The notes below the pieces were generated by a model. That model did not search any database, had not been told where the DNA came from, and was given only the letters and a program-made list of their open reading frames with translations. Of a stretch of DNA of 42,430 nt, positions 1 to 8,282 are shown in pieces (position 1 is the stretch's first letter; each line of letters begins with the position of its first letter). Made by a program: the position numbers and the translations under genes. Origin of the DNA: Burkholderiales bacterium (GTDB taxonomy: Bacteria; Pseudomonadota; Gammaproteobacteria; Burkholderiales; JAEUOS01); contig CANJDH010000038.1 of the NCBI GenBank assembly GCA_947473125.1, forward strand, positions 1 through 42,430. The letters run 5' to 3'.

Positions 1-975
1 ACCTCTCTGACGCTTGAAGAACTGGCGCCTTGGCTGGCGCAGTACCGGCTCGGTCGCGCCGTGGAGTTGCGCGGTATCGCCTCGGGCATCGAGAACAGCA
101 ATTTCTTCCTGACGACAACACATGAAGGGGCGCTGCACGAGTACGTCCTGACGATTTTCGAGAAACTGAGCGCCGCCGAATTGCCGTTTTACCTCGACCT
201 GACCGCGCACCTGAGTGCCGCAGGCATCCCCTGTCCGGGACCGGAACTGGGCAACGACGGCCGAAATTTCCACCCCCTCAAGTCCAAACCCGCGGCCGTA
301 GTACGGCGCCTGCCCGGCACCTCGCACATGCGCCCCGGGAATGGCGAGCGCGCCCAAGTGGGCGCAATGCTGGCCGCAATGCATGTGGCCGGCAACTCAT
401 TCCCCGAGATTCAGGACAACCCGCGCGGACCGCATTGGTGGGCGATCACAGCGCCGCGCGTAGTGCCGTTTCTCGACGCCGGCAGGCGTGAGCTGCTCGA
501 GGACGAACTGGCATTTCAGATGTCGCACCGCCATGACACCTTGCCGCGCGGCCCGATCCACGCAGACCTGTTTCGCGACAACGTGTTGTTCGACATCGCA
601 CCCGACGGGTCGAGTCGCCTGGGCGGTTTCATTGATTTCTATTTTGCCGGCTGCGACTGCCTCTTGTTTGATGTCGCGGTATGCGTCAACGACTGGTGCA
701 TTGTCCATGAAGGTGACAGCGCCGGCGCATTGGTTGCAATTGAAGTCCACGCATTCCTGGAAGCGTATCAGGCGGTACGCCCCTTCACGCCGGCCGAACA
801 GGCGGCGTGGCCGGTCATGCTGCGCGCCGCCGCATTGCGTTTCTGGCTGTCGCGCGTGTTCGATTTTCACTTGCCGAGAAGCGGCGAGATGATCACCCCG
901 CACGACCCGGGCCATTTCGAGCGTATCCTGCGCCTGCGCCGATGCGCGACCACACTTCCCTGGACCACACGATAA
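1..975 (+). CDS. thrB: Homoserine kinase ThrB, 5' end outside the window
   Basis: Phosphorylates L-homoserine with ATP on the route to threonine; cytoplasmic. The reading frame is open from base 1 and the first codons (TSLTLEELAPWLAQY) match the usual start region of the family, so only a few N-terminal residues are missing and the GTG at 61 is not the true start. The protein has the aminoglycoside-phosphotransferase-type kinase fold of the Pseudomonas/betaproteobacterial ThrB: an IENSNFF segment near the N terminus, the catalytic loop GPIHADLFRDNVLF, and a metal-binding GFIDFYFAGCD segment. It ends in TAA at 973-975, with the next gene starting at the very next base, so the two are probably co-translated. 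The family call is firm; the exact start cannot be seen. Confidence 0.93.
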   Translation, partial: TSLTLEELAPWLAQYRLGRAVELRGIASGIENSNFFLTTTHEGALHEYVLTIFEKLSAAELPFYLDLTAHLSAAGIPCPGPELGNDGRNFHPLKSKPAAVVRRLPGTSHMRPGNGERAQVGAMLAAMHVAGNSFPEIQDNPRGPHWWAITAPRVVPFLDAGRRELLEDELAFQMSHRHDTLPRGPIHADLFRDNVLFDIAPDGSSRLGGFIDFYFAGCDCLLFDVAVCVNDWCIVHEGDSAGALVAIEVHAFLEAYQAVRPFTPAEQAAWPVMLRAAALRFWLSRVFDFHLPRSGEMITPHDPGHFERILRLRRCATTLPWTTR

Positions 976-1836
976 ATGGAGCAACCTCCCAACCTCCCCG
1001 ATGCGGCGCCTACTTCCCCGGGGGACGTCTCGCCCAAGACCTTGCCGGCCCTGCACGGCTGGCTCTGGGTGGTGCATGGATTCGCCTTGTTTCGCGCCTA
1101 TCCGGCATTCTGGTTCCTGCTGTTGCTGTTCTACTGGTTGCTGCTGCTGCTCACCGGCTCGGTTCCTGCCATCGGCGCCTGGGTTGCAACCATCCTGATT
1201 CCGGGCTTGTCGGGCGGCTTCATGGTGGCCTGCCACGCCGCCCAGAACAAGCTGCCGCCGCTGCCGGCCCATTTGTTCTGGCCGTTTCGCAGCAAGGCTA
1301 CGCGCAATGCGCAGTGGCAACTGGGGGTCGCCTACCTGTTGTGCCTGATCGCAATACTCGGCGCCAGCGCCCTGGTCGATGGCGGCGCGTTGTTTCGCAT
1401 CATGCTGGTCGGCGTCAAGCTCAATGACGAGGCCCTAAAGGCCCCGGGCCTGCAGCAGGCCGGCTTGCTTGCGATCATGCTTTATTCCCCGGTGATGCTG
1501 GCCTTCTGGTTCGCGCCGGCACTGTGTTTCTGGCAGGGCATGGGTGCCGGCAAGGCGCTGTTTTTCAGCTTTTTCGCCGGGATGCGCAACACCAAGGCTT
1601 TCTTCGTCTATGGCTTGGGCTGGATGCTGTTTGCCGGCGTGATTCCGCTGCTGGCAGGCGCGCTGCTCAGTTTCGTGCTGCCGAGCGGCGCCGAAGGGGC
1701 ATCGCTGGCGGCGCTGATCATCGCTCCGTATATGGTGGTGGTGGTGTGCGCGATGATCCTGTCGTTTTACTCCAGCTTCGTCGACGTTTTTGGCCCACCG
1801 CCGAGCACCGCCGCACCAGCCAGCGCGCCTAAGTAG
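976..1836 (+). CDS. BPSS1780-family multi-pass membrane protein
   Basis: A 286-residue membrane protein of unknown function resembling the BPSS1780 family found next to thrB in betaproteobacteria. It has a hydrophilic, proline-rich N terminus of about 25 residues, then roughly six strongly hydrophobic segments (for example around residues 45-62, 65-85, 112-132, 155-175, 205-228 and 238-260), and a proline/alanine-rich tail. The ATG abuts the stop of thrB with no spacing, which indicates translational coupling. No catalytic motif is visible, and a link to threonine metabolism is only positional. Confidence 0.75.
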   Translation: MEQPPNLPDAAPTSPGDVSPKTLPALHGWLWVVHGFALFRAYPAFWFLLLLFYWLLLLLTGSVPAIGAWVATILIPGLSGGFMVACHAAQNKLPPLPAHLFWPFRSKATRNAQWQLGVAYLLCLIAILGASALVDGGALFRIMLVGVKLNDEALKAPGLQQAGLLAIMLYSPVMLAFWFAPALCFWQGMGAGKALFFSFFAGMRNTKAFFVYGLGWMLFAGVIPLLAGALLSFVLPSGAEGASLAALIIAPYMVVVVCAMILSFYSSFVDVFGPPPSTAAPASAPK

Positions 1837-1840
1837 GTCG

Positions 1841-1860
1841 AGCGAGAGCGTCCCCTCGCT
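1841..1860. terminator. Possible weak terminator hairpin between convergent genes
   Basis: AGCGAG and CTCGCT form a 6-bp stem with an 8-nt loop just after the stop of the membrane-protein gene and ahead of the convergent helicase gene. It is followed by TTAAA rather than a real T tract, so termination is only a suggestion. Confidence 0.3.
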
Positions 1861-1996
1861 TAAACCCCCCAGCGCTGCAGCGGCCCGAAAACAGGGGCGT
1901 GGCAATCGCAGGGGCCCGGCAGTACGGCGAAAGCCGGCTTGCTGCGCAGCCCACCACAGATCGAGGCAGTGGATGCGAGCAGGTTGGCGATCGCGC

Positions 1997-4183
1997 TCAT
2001 ACCTTTTCAAGTTTGGCGTAGGCGAGCGCCAGCCACTTGACGCCGTTACGCCCGAAGTTGACTTGCAACCTGCCATCCTGGCCCGAGCCTTCGGCATCGA
2101 CGATCACCCCATTGCCAAACTTGGCATGCAGAACATTCTGGCCGATGCGCCATCCGGAATCGCCCGGTGCCTTGGACTTGGCATAGGTTGGCTTCTCGGT
2201 CGCAACAAAATCATCGTCGCCAGCCCACACGGAACCAAAGCGCGGCGTCAGCCACTTCAAGCCCTGCTCGGGAATTTCATTGAGAAATTGCGACTTCGAG
2301 TTGTAGCGGGTCTGGCCGTGCAGCATGCGCGTCTGCGCGAACGACAAATACAGGCGATGGCGCGCACGCGTGATCGCCACATACATCAGGCGCCGCTCTT
2401 CGTCGATGCCATCGAGTTCCTTGGTCGAGTTCTCGTGCGGAAACAGCCCTTCCTCGAGACCGGTGATGAACACCTGGTTGAACTCCAGGCCTTTCGATGA
2501 ATGCACGCTCATCAGTTGCACCGCGTCCTGGCCGGCCTCGGCCTGATTGTCACCCGCTTCGAGCGACGCGTGGGTCAGAAAAGCGATCAGGCTGTCTTCA
2601 TCTTCCTGCGTGAAGTTGGCCGCCGCATTGATCAACTCGTTCAGATTCTCCAGCCGTTCCTGTCCTTCGCGCTCCGCCTTGTAATGGGCGCGCAGGCCGG
2701 AATGGTCGAGCACGTGGTCGATGATTTCCTTCAGCGGCAGGTGTTGCGTCGCCTCGCGCATGCCGTCGATCAGCTTGTTGAATGCCGCGAACGACTGCGC
2801 TGCCTTGCCCTGCGGCAACAGCGGCACCGCGCGATAGAAGGAGATGCCGGCCGGATTGGCCATGTCGCGCGTTTTCGCTGCGTCGTTGAGCTGCTCGAGC
2901 GAGCGCGCACCGATGCCGCGCGCCGGGAAGTTGACGACGCGTGCATACGAGGTGTCGTCGTCGGGGTTGGCGAGCAGGCGCAAATACGCGATCGCGTGTT
3001 TGACCTCGGCGCGCTCGAAAAAGCGCAGGCCGCCGTAGACCTTGTACGGAATGCCCTCCGCGAACAACATCTGCTCGATCACGCGGCTTTGCGCGTTGGA
3101 GCGGTACAGCAGCGCGATTTCGCTGCGCTTCGAACCGTCGGCGATCAGTGCCTTGATTTCGGAAATCAGCCAGCGTGCCTCGTCGAGGTCGGTCTGCGAC
3201 TCGAATACCCGCACCGGCTCGCCATGGCCGGCGTCGGTCCAGAGATTTTTTCCGAGGCGCTGCGCGTTGTTCTTGATCAACGCGTTGGCGGCATCGAGGA
3301 TATGGCCGTGCGAGCGGTAGTTCTGCTCCAGCTTGATCAGGTTCTGCACATGAAAGTCGCGCTCGAAGTCGAGCATGTTGCCGACCCGTGCTCCGCGGAA
3401 CGCGTAGATCGACTGGTCGTCGTCGCCGACCGCGAAGATCGCATTCGCCGTGGCCGGCGCCGCACCTTGAAGACCCGCTCCAGCCAACAGTTTCAGCCAT
3501 TTGTATTGGAGCACGTTGGTATCCTGGAATTCGTCCACCAGGATGTGCTTGAAGCGCGACTGGTAATGTTCGCGCAGCAACTCGTTTTTCAGCAGCAGCT
3601 CGTAGGTGCGCAACAACAGCTCGGCAAAGTCGACCACGCCCTCGCGCTGGCACTGCTCGTCGTAGGCGCGGTAGTACTCGACGCGCTTGCGCCCGAATTC
3701 GTCGTCGGCCTCGACATGCTGGGGGCGCAGCCCGGCGTCCTTGTTGCCATTGATGAAATACATCACTTCCTTGGGCGGATGCTTTTCATCATCGACGTTC
3801 AGCGCCTTGAGCAGGCGCTTGATCGCAGAAAGCTGGTCCGCCGAGTCGAGGATCTGGAACATCGCCGGCAGCCCCGCGTCCTGGTGGTGCGCGCGCAGGA
3901 AGCGGTTGCACAGGCCATGGAAGGTACCGATCCACATGCCGCGCAGGTTGATCGGCAGCATCGCCGAGAGGCGCGCCGTCATTTCCTTGGCAGCCTTGTT
4001 GGTGAACGTGACGGCGAGGATGTTCGCCGGTGTGGCCTGCCCGGTCTGGATCAGCCAGGCGATGCGGGTGGTGAGCACCCGGGTCTTGCCGGAGCCCGCG
4101 CCGGCGAGGATCAATGCGGATTGGTTGGGTAAAGTGACAGCGGCAAACTGTTCCTGGTTCAGATTCGCGAGGAGTTCGGACAT
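1997..4183 (-). CDS. uvrD: UvrD/PcrA-type superfamily 1 DNA helicase
   Basis: ATP-driven 3'-5' DNA helicase of nucleotide-excision and mismatch repair. The 728-residue protein carries all SF1A motifs: Walker A AGAGSGKT at 27-34, FTNKAAKEM (motif Ia) at about 60-68, Walker B DEFQD at 217-221, GDDDQSIYAFRGA at 253-265, then SVHSSKGLEF and YVAITRAR toward the C terminus. It ends in the short Tudor-like tail typical of PcrA/UvrD (NFGRNGVKWLALAYAKLEKV). The ATG at 4183 (MSELLANLNQEQ) is preferred because family homology begins there. A further 96 codons are open upstream, but they run antisense into the divergent amidohydrolase gene and have no family character. No LexA box is visible in the 106-bp divergent gap. 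Rep is a less likely alternative because of the C-terminal tail. Confidence 0.92.
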   Translation of the reverse strand: MSELLANLNQEQFAAVTLPNQSALILAGAGSGKTRVLTTRIAWLIQTGQATPANILAVTFTNKAAKEMTARLSAMLPINLRGMWIGTFHGLCNRFLRAHHQDAGLPAMFQILDSADQLSAIKRLLKALNVDDEKHPPKEVMYFINGNKDAGLRPQHVEADDEFGRKRVEYYRAYDEQCQREGVVDFAELLLRTYELLLKNELLREHYQSRFKHILVDEFQDTNVLQYKWLKLLAGAGLQGAAPATANAIFAVGDDDQSIYAFRGARVGNMLDFERDFHVQNLIKLEQNYRSHGHILDAANALIKNNAQRLGKNLWTDAGHGEPVRVFESQTDLDEARWLISEIKALIADGSKRSEIALLYRSNAQSRVIEQMLFAEGIPYKVYGGLRFFERAEVKHAIAYLRLLANPDDDTSYARVVNFPARGIGARSLEQLNDAAKTRDMANPAGISFYRAVPLLPQGKAAQSFAAFNKLIDGMREATQHLPLKEIIDHVLDHSGLRAHYKAEREGQERLENLNELINAAANFTQEDEDSLIAFLTHASLEAGDNQAEAGQDAVQLMSVHSSKGLEFNQVFITGLEEGLFPHENSTKELDGIDEERRLMYVAITRARHRLYLSFAQTRMLHGQTRYNSKSQFLNEIPEQGLKWLTPRFGSVWAGDDDFVATEKPTYAKSKAPGDSGWRIGQNVLHAKFGNGVIVDAEGSGQDGRLQVNFGRNGVKWLALAYAKLEKV

Positions 4184-4289
4184 CGAGTGGGGGAAAATTG
4201 GCGCCGGTGAGGTCGGCGCGAATGAAGCAGCGGGTAGAATCGAAATTATAGACGCCCGCCTCTGTTCCTCTGAAAGCGACCCGCCGGCA

Positions 4290-5966
4290 ATGCACGATCT
4301 CCTGATCAAAAACGCGCAAATCTTCGATGGCAGTGGTGCTGTCCCCACGCAGGGCGATCTGGCGGTAGCACAGGGCCGTATCGCCGCGCTGGGCGCCGAT
4401 CTGGGCCCGACCCGGCAGACCATCGATGCCACCGGCCTGGCGCTGATGCCCGGCATCATCGACAACCACACGCATTACGACGCGCAAATCACCTGGGATA
4501 ACGGCATCGCGCCCTCCCCTGCGCTCGGGGTGACTACCGCGATCATCGGCAACTGCGGCTTCACCATCGCGCCGTGCCGCCCTGCGGACCGCGAGTTGAT
4601 CATGCGCAATCTCACACAGGTCGAGGGCATGTCGCTCGACGTATTGCGCCAGGGCATTCGCTGGGAGTTCGAATCGATTCCCGAATACCTGGACTTGCTT
4701 GAACGCCAGGGCTCGACCACCAACATCGCCGCCTTTGCGGGACATTCGTCGATCCGTACCTACGTGATGGGCGCGGACGCGCCAAAACGCGCCGCCACCG
4801 CAGCAGAAGTCGACGAGATGAAGGGCATCCTGGAAGAGGCGATGCGCGCTGGTGCGATCGGCTTTGCCACCAGCACCTCTCCTGCCCACAACGGCCACGA
4901 TGGCATTCCGATGCCCTCGCGTCTGGCCGATGACTACGAATTGCGCACGCTGGTGGGCGCGCTCAGGCAGTCCGGGCACGGCGTGTTCATGCTCACCAAA
5001 GGCGGCCACACCAAAATCGAATTCCTCGAGGAACTCAGCGTCGAGTCGGGTCGCCCGGTGGTGATTGCCGCGTTGCTGCACAACAAGACCAATCCCCAGG
5101 CGGTGTTCAACGATCTCGACGCGATTGCTGCGGCCAATTCACGCGGACGAGCCCTCAGCGGCGCCGTTTCATGTTGCGTCCTCACCATGGATTTCACGTT
5201 GCACTCGCCCTATCCGGTCGAAGGTCTGCAATCCTGGAAACCGGCGCTGGGCCTCGCGCCCGACGCGTTCAAGGCAAAGATTGCCAGCCAGGCATTTCGC
5301 GACGCGATGCGCGCCGAGATTGCCGCGCCGACCACATTCCGCCTGTTCAACGGCGAATGGGACCAGGTCCAGGTGGTGGAAGTTGCCGATCCTGCGCACG
5401 CACACTACGAGCAGCGCAGCATCGCCGACCTTGCCCGTGAAGCAGGCCGTGACCCGCTCGACTTCATGTTCGACCTGTCGCTCGCAGAAAACCTCGACAC
5501 GGTTTTCACCGCCACGCTCCTGAATTCGGACGAAGATGCCGTCGGACGCATGCTCAACCATCCGAACAGCCTTGTGAGCCTATCTGACGCCGGTGCACAC
5601 CTGACGTTTTTCAACGATGCCGCATTCGGCCTGCACCTGTTGGGTCATTGGGCGCGCGACCTCCGGAAAATGTCCATGGCCGAGGCGGTGCGCCGCCTCA
5701 CCGGCCAATCGGCAGCAGTCTACGGCATCAAGGAGCGCGGGCTGCTCAAGGCAGGCTACGCCGCCGATCTTCTGCTGTTCGACCCTGCCAGCGTCGGGCG
5801 CGGACCGAAGCGCCGCGTCAACGACCTGCCGGGCGGCGCCGGAAGGCTGCACACCGACGCCATCGGCGTGCACGGCGTGTGGGTCAATGGCGTGCTGGTG
5901 GCTGATGCCGGCGGCCTTACCGGAATGCAGCGGCCCGGCAAATTGTTGCGTGAGTTCTCCGTTTAA
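4290..5966 (+). CDS. Amidohydrolase, N-acyl-D-amino-acid deacylase-like
   Basis: A 558-residue metal-dependent amidohydrolase resembling D-aminoacylase / N-acyl-D-aspartate(glutamate) deacylases, which release D-amino acids from N-acyl derivatives. The N-terminal part is the small beta-sandwich (LLIKNAQIFDGSG), followed by the TIM-barrel start PGIIDNHTHYDAQ with the metal-binding HxH at 60 and 62 and D64. NCGFTIAP follows, and SDAGAH supplies the late catalytic Asp (D433). The C terminus returns to the sandwich (AGYAADLLLFDP). The ATG at 4290 was chosen over a much longer open frame because the family begins with MHDLLIKNA. The gene is divergent from uvrD and is followed by a repeat element and a solute-binding protein gene on the same strand. 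The precise substrate cannot be read from sequence; dihydropyrimidinase-like or other N-acyl substrates remain possible. Confidence 0.8.
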   Translation: MHDLLIKNAQIFDGSGAVPTQGDLAVAQGRIAALGADLGPTRQTIDATGLALMPGIIDNHTHYDAQITWDNGIAPSPALGVTTAIIGNCGFTIAPCRPADRELIMRNLTQVEGMSLDVLRQGIRWEFESIPEYLDLLERQGSTTNIAAFAGHSSIRTYVMGADAPKRAATAAEVDEMKGILEEAMRAGAIGFATSTSPAHNGHDGIPMPSRLADDYELRTLVGALRQSGHGVFMLTKGGHTKIEFLEELSVESGRPVVIAALLHNKTNPQAVFNDLDAIAAANSRGRALSGAVSCCVLTMDFTLHSPYPVEGLQSWKPALGLAPDAFKAKIASQAFRDAMRAEIAAPTTFRLFNGEWDQVQVVEVADPAHAHYEQRSIADLAREAGRDPLDFMFDLSLAENLDTVFTATLLNSDEDAVGRMLNHPNSLVSLSDAGAHLTFFNDAAFGLHLLGHWARDLRKMSMAEAVRRLTGQSAAVYGIKERGLLKAGYAADLLLFDPASVGRGPKRRVNDLPGGAGRLHTDAIGVHGVWVNGVLVADAGGLTGMQRPGKLLREFSV

Positions 5967-5967
5967 C

Positions 5968-6030
5968 AAGCCCCGAACCTTTGGTGGGAGCCCTTTCCAG
6001 CGGTGTTGCACGCTTTTTTCAGCGGTCGCG
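5968..6030 (+). repeat. Interspersed repeat, copy a (single half-unit)
   Basis: The motif CCTTTGGTGGGAGC (from about 5979) sits directly after the stop of the amidohydrolase gene and matches the first half-unit of the repeats at 18.1, 19.6, 22.8 and 26.2 kb. The second half-unit expected 40 nt later is not recognisable. The repeat separates the amidohydrolase from the following gene. Confidence 0.5.
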
Positions 6031-6070
6031 CTACAATAATTTTCACCCCTCCAACGAGCACAAAACCGCC

Positions 6071-7027
6071 ATGCGCCGCACCCTCGCAGTAATCGCCCTT
6101 GCCCTCATTGCCGTCGCCGCTGCGGCGCAAGGCTACCCGAACAAGCCGATCCGCCTGGTGGTGCCCTACCCGCCCGGCGGTGGCACTGATGCGCTGGGCC
6201 GCATCATGGCCGAGCGCCTGGCCGACCGGCTCGGCGTTGCGGTGGTGGTCGCCAACGTACCCGGCGGCTCGGGCACCGTCGGCAGCGAACAGGTACGCCG
6301 CGCCGAGCCCGACGGCTACACCCTTTTGTTCAACGCCAGCCTGTTCCTGCTTGGCAAGCATGTCGTCAAGAGCACACCCTATGACCCGCTGGAAGATTTC
6401 ACCGCCCTGGGTCGAGTCGGCCAGGCGCCGTTACTCATCATCGCGTCAAACAAGGTCGAAGCGACCACCCTGACCGATCTGGTCAAGGCGGTGCGTGCCA
6501 ATCCGGCCGGATTCAACATGGCGATCTCGGGCATGGGCTCCGCCGGCCATCTGGGAACGCTTGAATTCATGCGCCTGACCGGCGTCAACCTGCAGGGGAT
6601 TCCCTACAAGGGCACCGCCCCGGCACTCGCAGACGTGATGGGCGGCAGCGTGCAATTGATGATCGACTCCGCCACCGTGCTGTTGCCGCAGACCAGGGGC
6701 GGGCGGGTGCGTGGCATCGCGATCACCGGCACCAGTCGCAGCAAGGTCAACCCCGACGTTCCCACCACTGCGGAAGCGGGCATGCCCGAACTGACCATCG
6801 CCTCCTGGTACGGCGTGTGGGGCCCTAAAGGCCTGCCGCCCGCAATCACCAGCCGCATCGCGACGGCAATTGCCGAAGGAGTGAAGCAGCCGGAATTTAG
6901 CGCGCGCATCGACGCGGCCGGCATCGTGCCGGGCTATCTCGATCCGGCTGCGTTCGTGGAGTTCATGCGCGCTGATTTGACCAAAGGCGTCAATCTGCTC
7001 AAGGCGGCAAACTTCCAACCTGAATAG
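6071..7027 (+). CDS. Bug/TctC-family periplasmic solute-binding protein
   Basis: A 318-residue tripartite-tricarboxylate-transporter (TctC/Bug) receptor that would bind a carboxylated solute in the periplasm. A Sec signal peptide (MRRTLAVIALALIAVAAAAQG) is followed by the family start YPNKPIRLVVPYPPGGGTDALGR and the later signatures MGSAGHLGTLEF and QGIPYKGTAPALADVMGG. The ATG at 6071 fits the signal peptide; a longer open frame starting at 5981 runs through repeat DNA and was rejected. A TACAAT-like -10 box lies at 6032-6037. No TctA/TctB membrane subunits are nearby. Lying 3' of the deacylase-like gene, it could deliver an acyl-amino acid, but that is inference. Confidence 0.87.
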   Translation: MRRTLAVIALALIAVAAAAQGYPNKPIRLVVPYPPGGGTDALGRIMAERLADRLGVAVVVANVPGGSGTVGSEQVRRAEPDGYTLLFNASLFLLGKHVVKSTPYDPLEDFTALGRVGQAPLLIIASNKVEATTLTDLVKAVRANPAGFNMAISGMGSAGHLGTLEFMRLTGVNLQGIPYKGTAPALADVMGGSVQLMIDSATVLLPQTRGGRVRGIAITGTSRSKVNPDVPTTAEAGMPELTIASWYGVWGPKGLPPAITSRIATAIAEGVKQPEFSARIDAAGIVPGYLDPAAFVEFMRADLTKGVNLLKAANFQPE

Positions 7028-7078
7028 GTCGGCTGGAATACCACCTGAAATCTGCTGTAAACCGCCCACTGGCCGGCA

Positions 7079-8050
7079 CTACTCCGGCTGCACGCCGGCT
7101 GCGCGCAGGATGCGCGCATAGGCTTCCTTCTGCGCCTTGACGTGCTCGCCCAACTGCTCGGGCGTGGACGGTGTCAACACGAAAGCCTGTTTCTCCATGG
7201 CGGCGAGCACGTCAGGGCGCTTCATCGCGGCAGTGAATTCACGATTGAGGCGTTCGACCACGTCTTTTGGCGTCTTCGCCGGTGCAAACAGGCCCGCCCA
7301 CGAGACGATGGCGAATTGCGGCATGCCGGCCTCGGCCATGGTTTGCACCTCGGGAAACGCCGGGCTGCGGCGCGGCAAGGTGGTGGCAATGGCGCGCAGC
7401 TTGCCGTCGCGTACGTGTGCGCCGCCCGTGGTGAGTGTGGCGATCATCATCTGAACGCGGTTCGCCACCAGATCGGCGACGGCAGCCGGTTCGCCCTTGT
7501 ACGGAATGTGCGCAATGTCGATGCCCGCCAGTGAGCCGATCTGTGCGAACGACACGATGCCGGTGGCATTGCCGGTGGCGTAATTGAGCTTGCCGGGGTT
7601 GGCCTTGGCATGGGCAACCATCTCGCCCAAGGTCTTGAACGGCTGTGTCGCATTGACGTAGAGGAAGAAGGTATAGCGACCGACATCGGTCACGGGCGCG
7701 AAATCGGTCACCGGGTCAAACGGCGGGTTCTTGCGCAACGACGGCACGGCCGACATCGGGCTGTTGGTCGCGAGCAGCATGGTGTAGCCGTCCGGTGCGG
7801 AGTTCATCACCTCGGCGGCGCCGATCGCGCCATCCGCACCGGCCTTGTTGTCGATCAGGACCGGCTGGCCGATCGCATTCGAGACCGACTGCCCGAGGAT
7901 GCGCGCCACCACGTCGGTCGCCGATCCTGCGGGGAACGGCACGATGATCTTGAGTGGCTTGGACGGAAATTGCGCCTGCACCGCAGTCGCAAATACGGCA
8001 CTTGCCGCAACGGACAAGGCAAGCACGGTCTTGAGGGCGCGATGCAACAT
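7079..8050 (-). CDS. Bug/TctC-family periplasmic solute-binding protein
   Basis: A 323-residue Bug receptor with a signal peptide ending in AVQA and the family sequence QFPSKPLKIIVPFPAGSATDVVARI. Further landmarks are the INKAGADG-like loop (LIDNKAGADGAIGAAEV), the central DPVTDFAPVTDVG segment and IPYKGEPAAVADLVA. It is convergent with the Bug gene at 6071, 51 bp apart, and they are clearly paralogues rather than a recent copy, because the two proteins differ throughout. A good ribosome-binding site (AGGAGACAAACG) precedes the ATG. No transport partner is encoded next to it, so it is an orphan receptor whose ligand is unknown. Confidence 0.88.
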   Translation of the reverse strand: MLHRALKTVLALSVAASAVFATAVQAQFPSKPLKIIVPFPAGSATDVVARILGQSVSNAIGQPVLIDNKAGADGAIGAAEVMNSAPDGYTMLLATNSPMSAVPSLRKNPPFDPVTDFAPVTDVGRYTFFLYVNATQPFKTLGEMVAHAKANPGKLNYATGNATGIVSFAQIGSLAGIDIAHIPYKGEPAAVADLVANRVQMMIATLTTGGAHVRDGKLRAIATTLPRRSPAFPEVQTMAEAGMPQFAIVSWAGLFAPAKTPKDVVERLNREFTAAMKRPDVLAAMEKQAFVLTPSTPEQLGEHVKAQKEAYARILRAAGVQPE

Positions 8051-8282
8051 CGTTTGTCTCCTAGTTGGAATGGTGCTGGGCCGATACCCGGCGCATCACC
8101 GATTTAAACACGGGAGGCGAACGCCCGACGAGCGCAAGCCGGTGCCGCCCCATGCATCTGTCGAGTCTTGCTGCAAACGCGACGGTTCGCGGCGCGTTTG
8201 GGGTCGGCCGATCCGGTCAGGCAATGCCAAACGGCGTCGGCACGTCAACTTCCGGATCCGCGGCTTGCGGAGCGAGTTGGTT

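Noticed and set aside
2501-4132. 543-codon open frame on the + strand opposite uvrD
   Set aside because: It is antisense to a complete helicase with all motifs; such long shadow frames are common in GC-rich genes and this one has no family character.
4184-4471. 96-codon N-terminal extension of UvrD
   Set aside because: The family starts at the ATG at 4183; the extension overlaps the divergent amidohydrolase gene.
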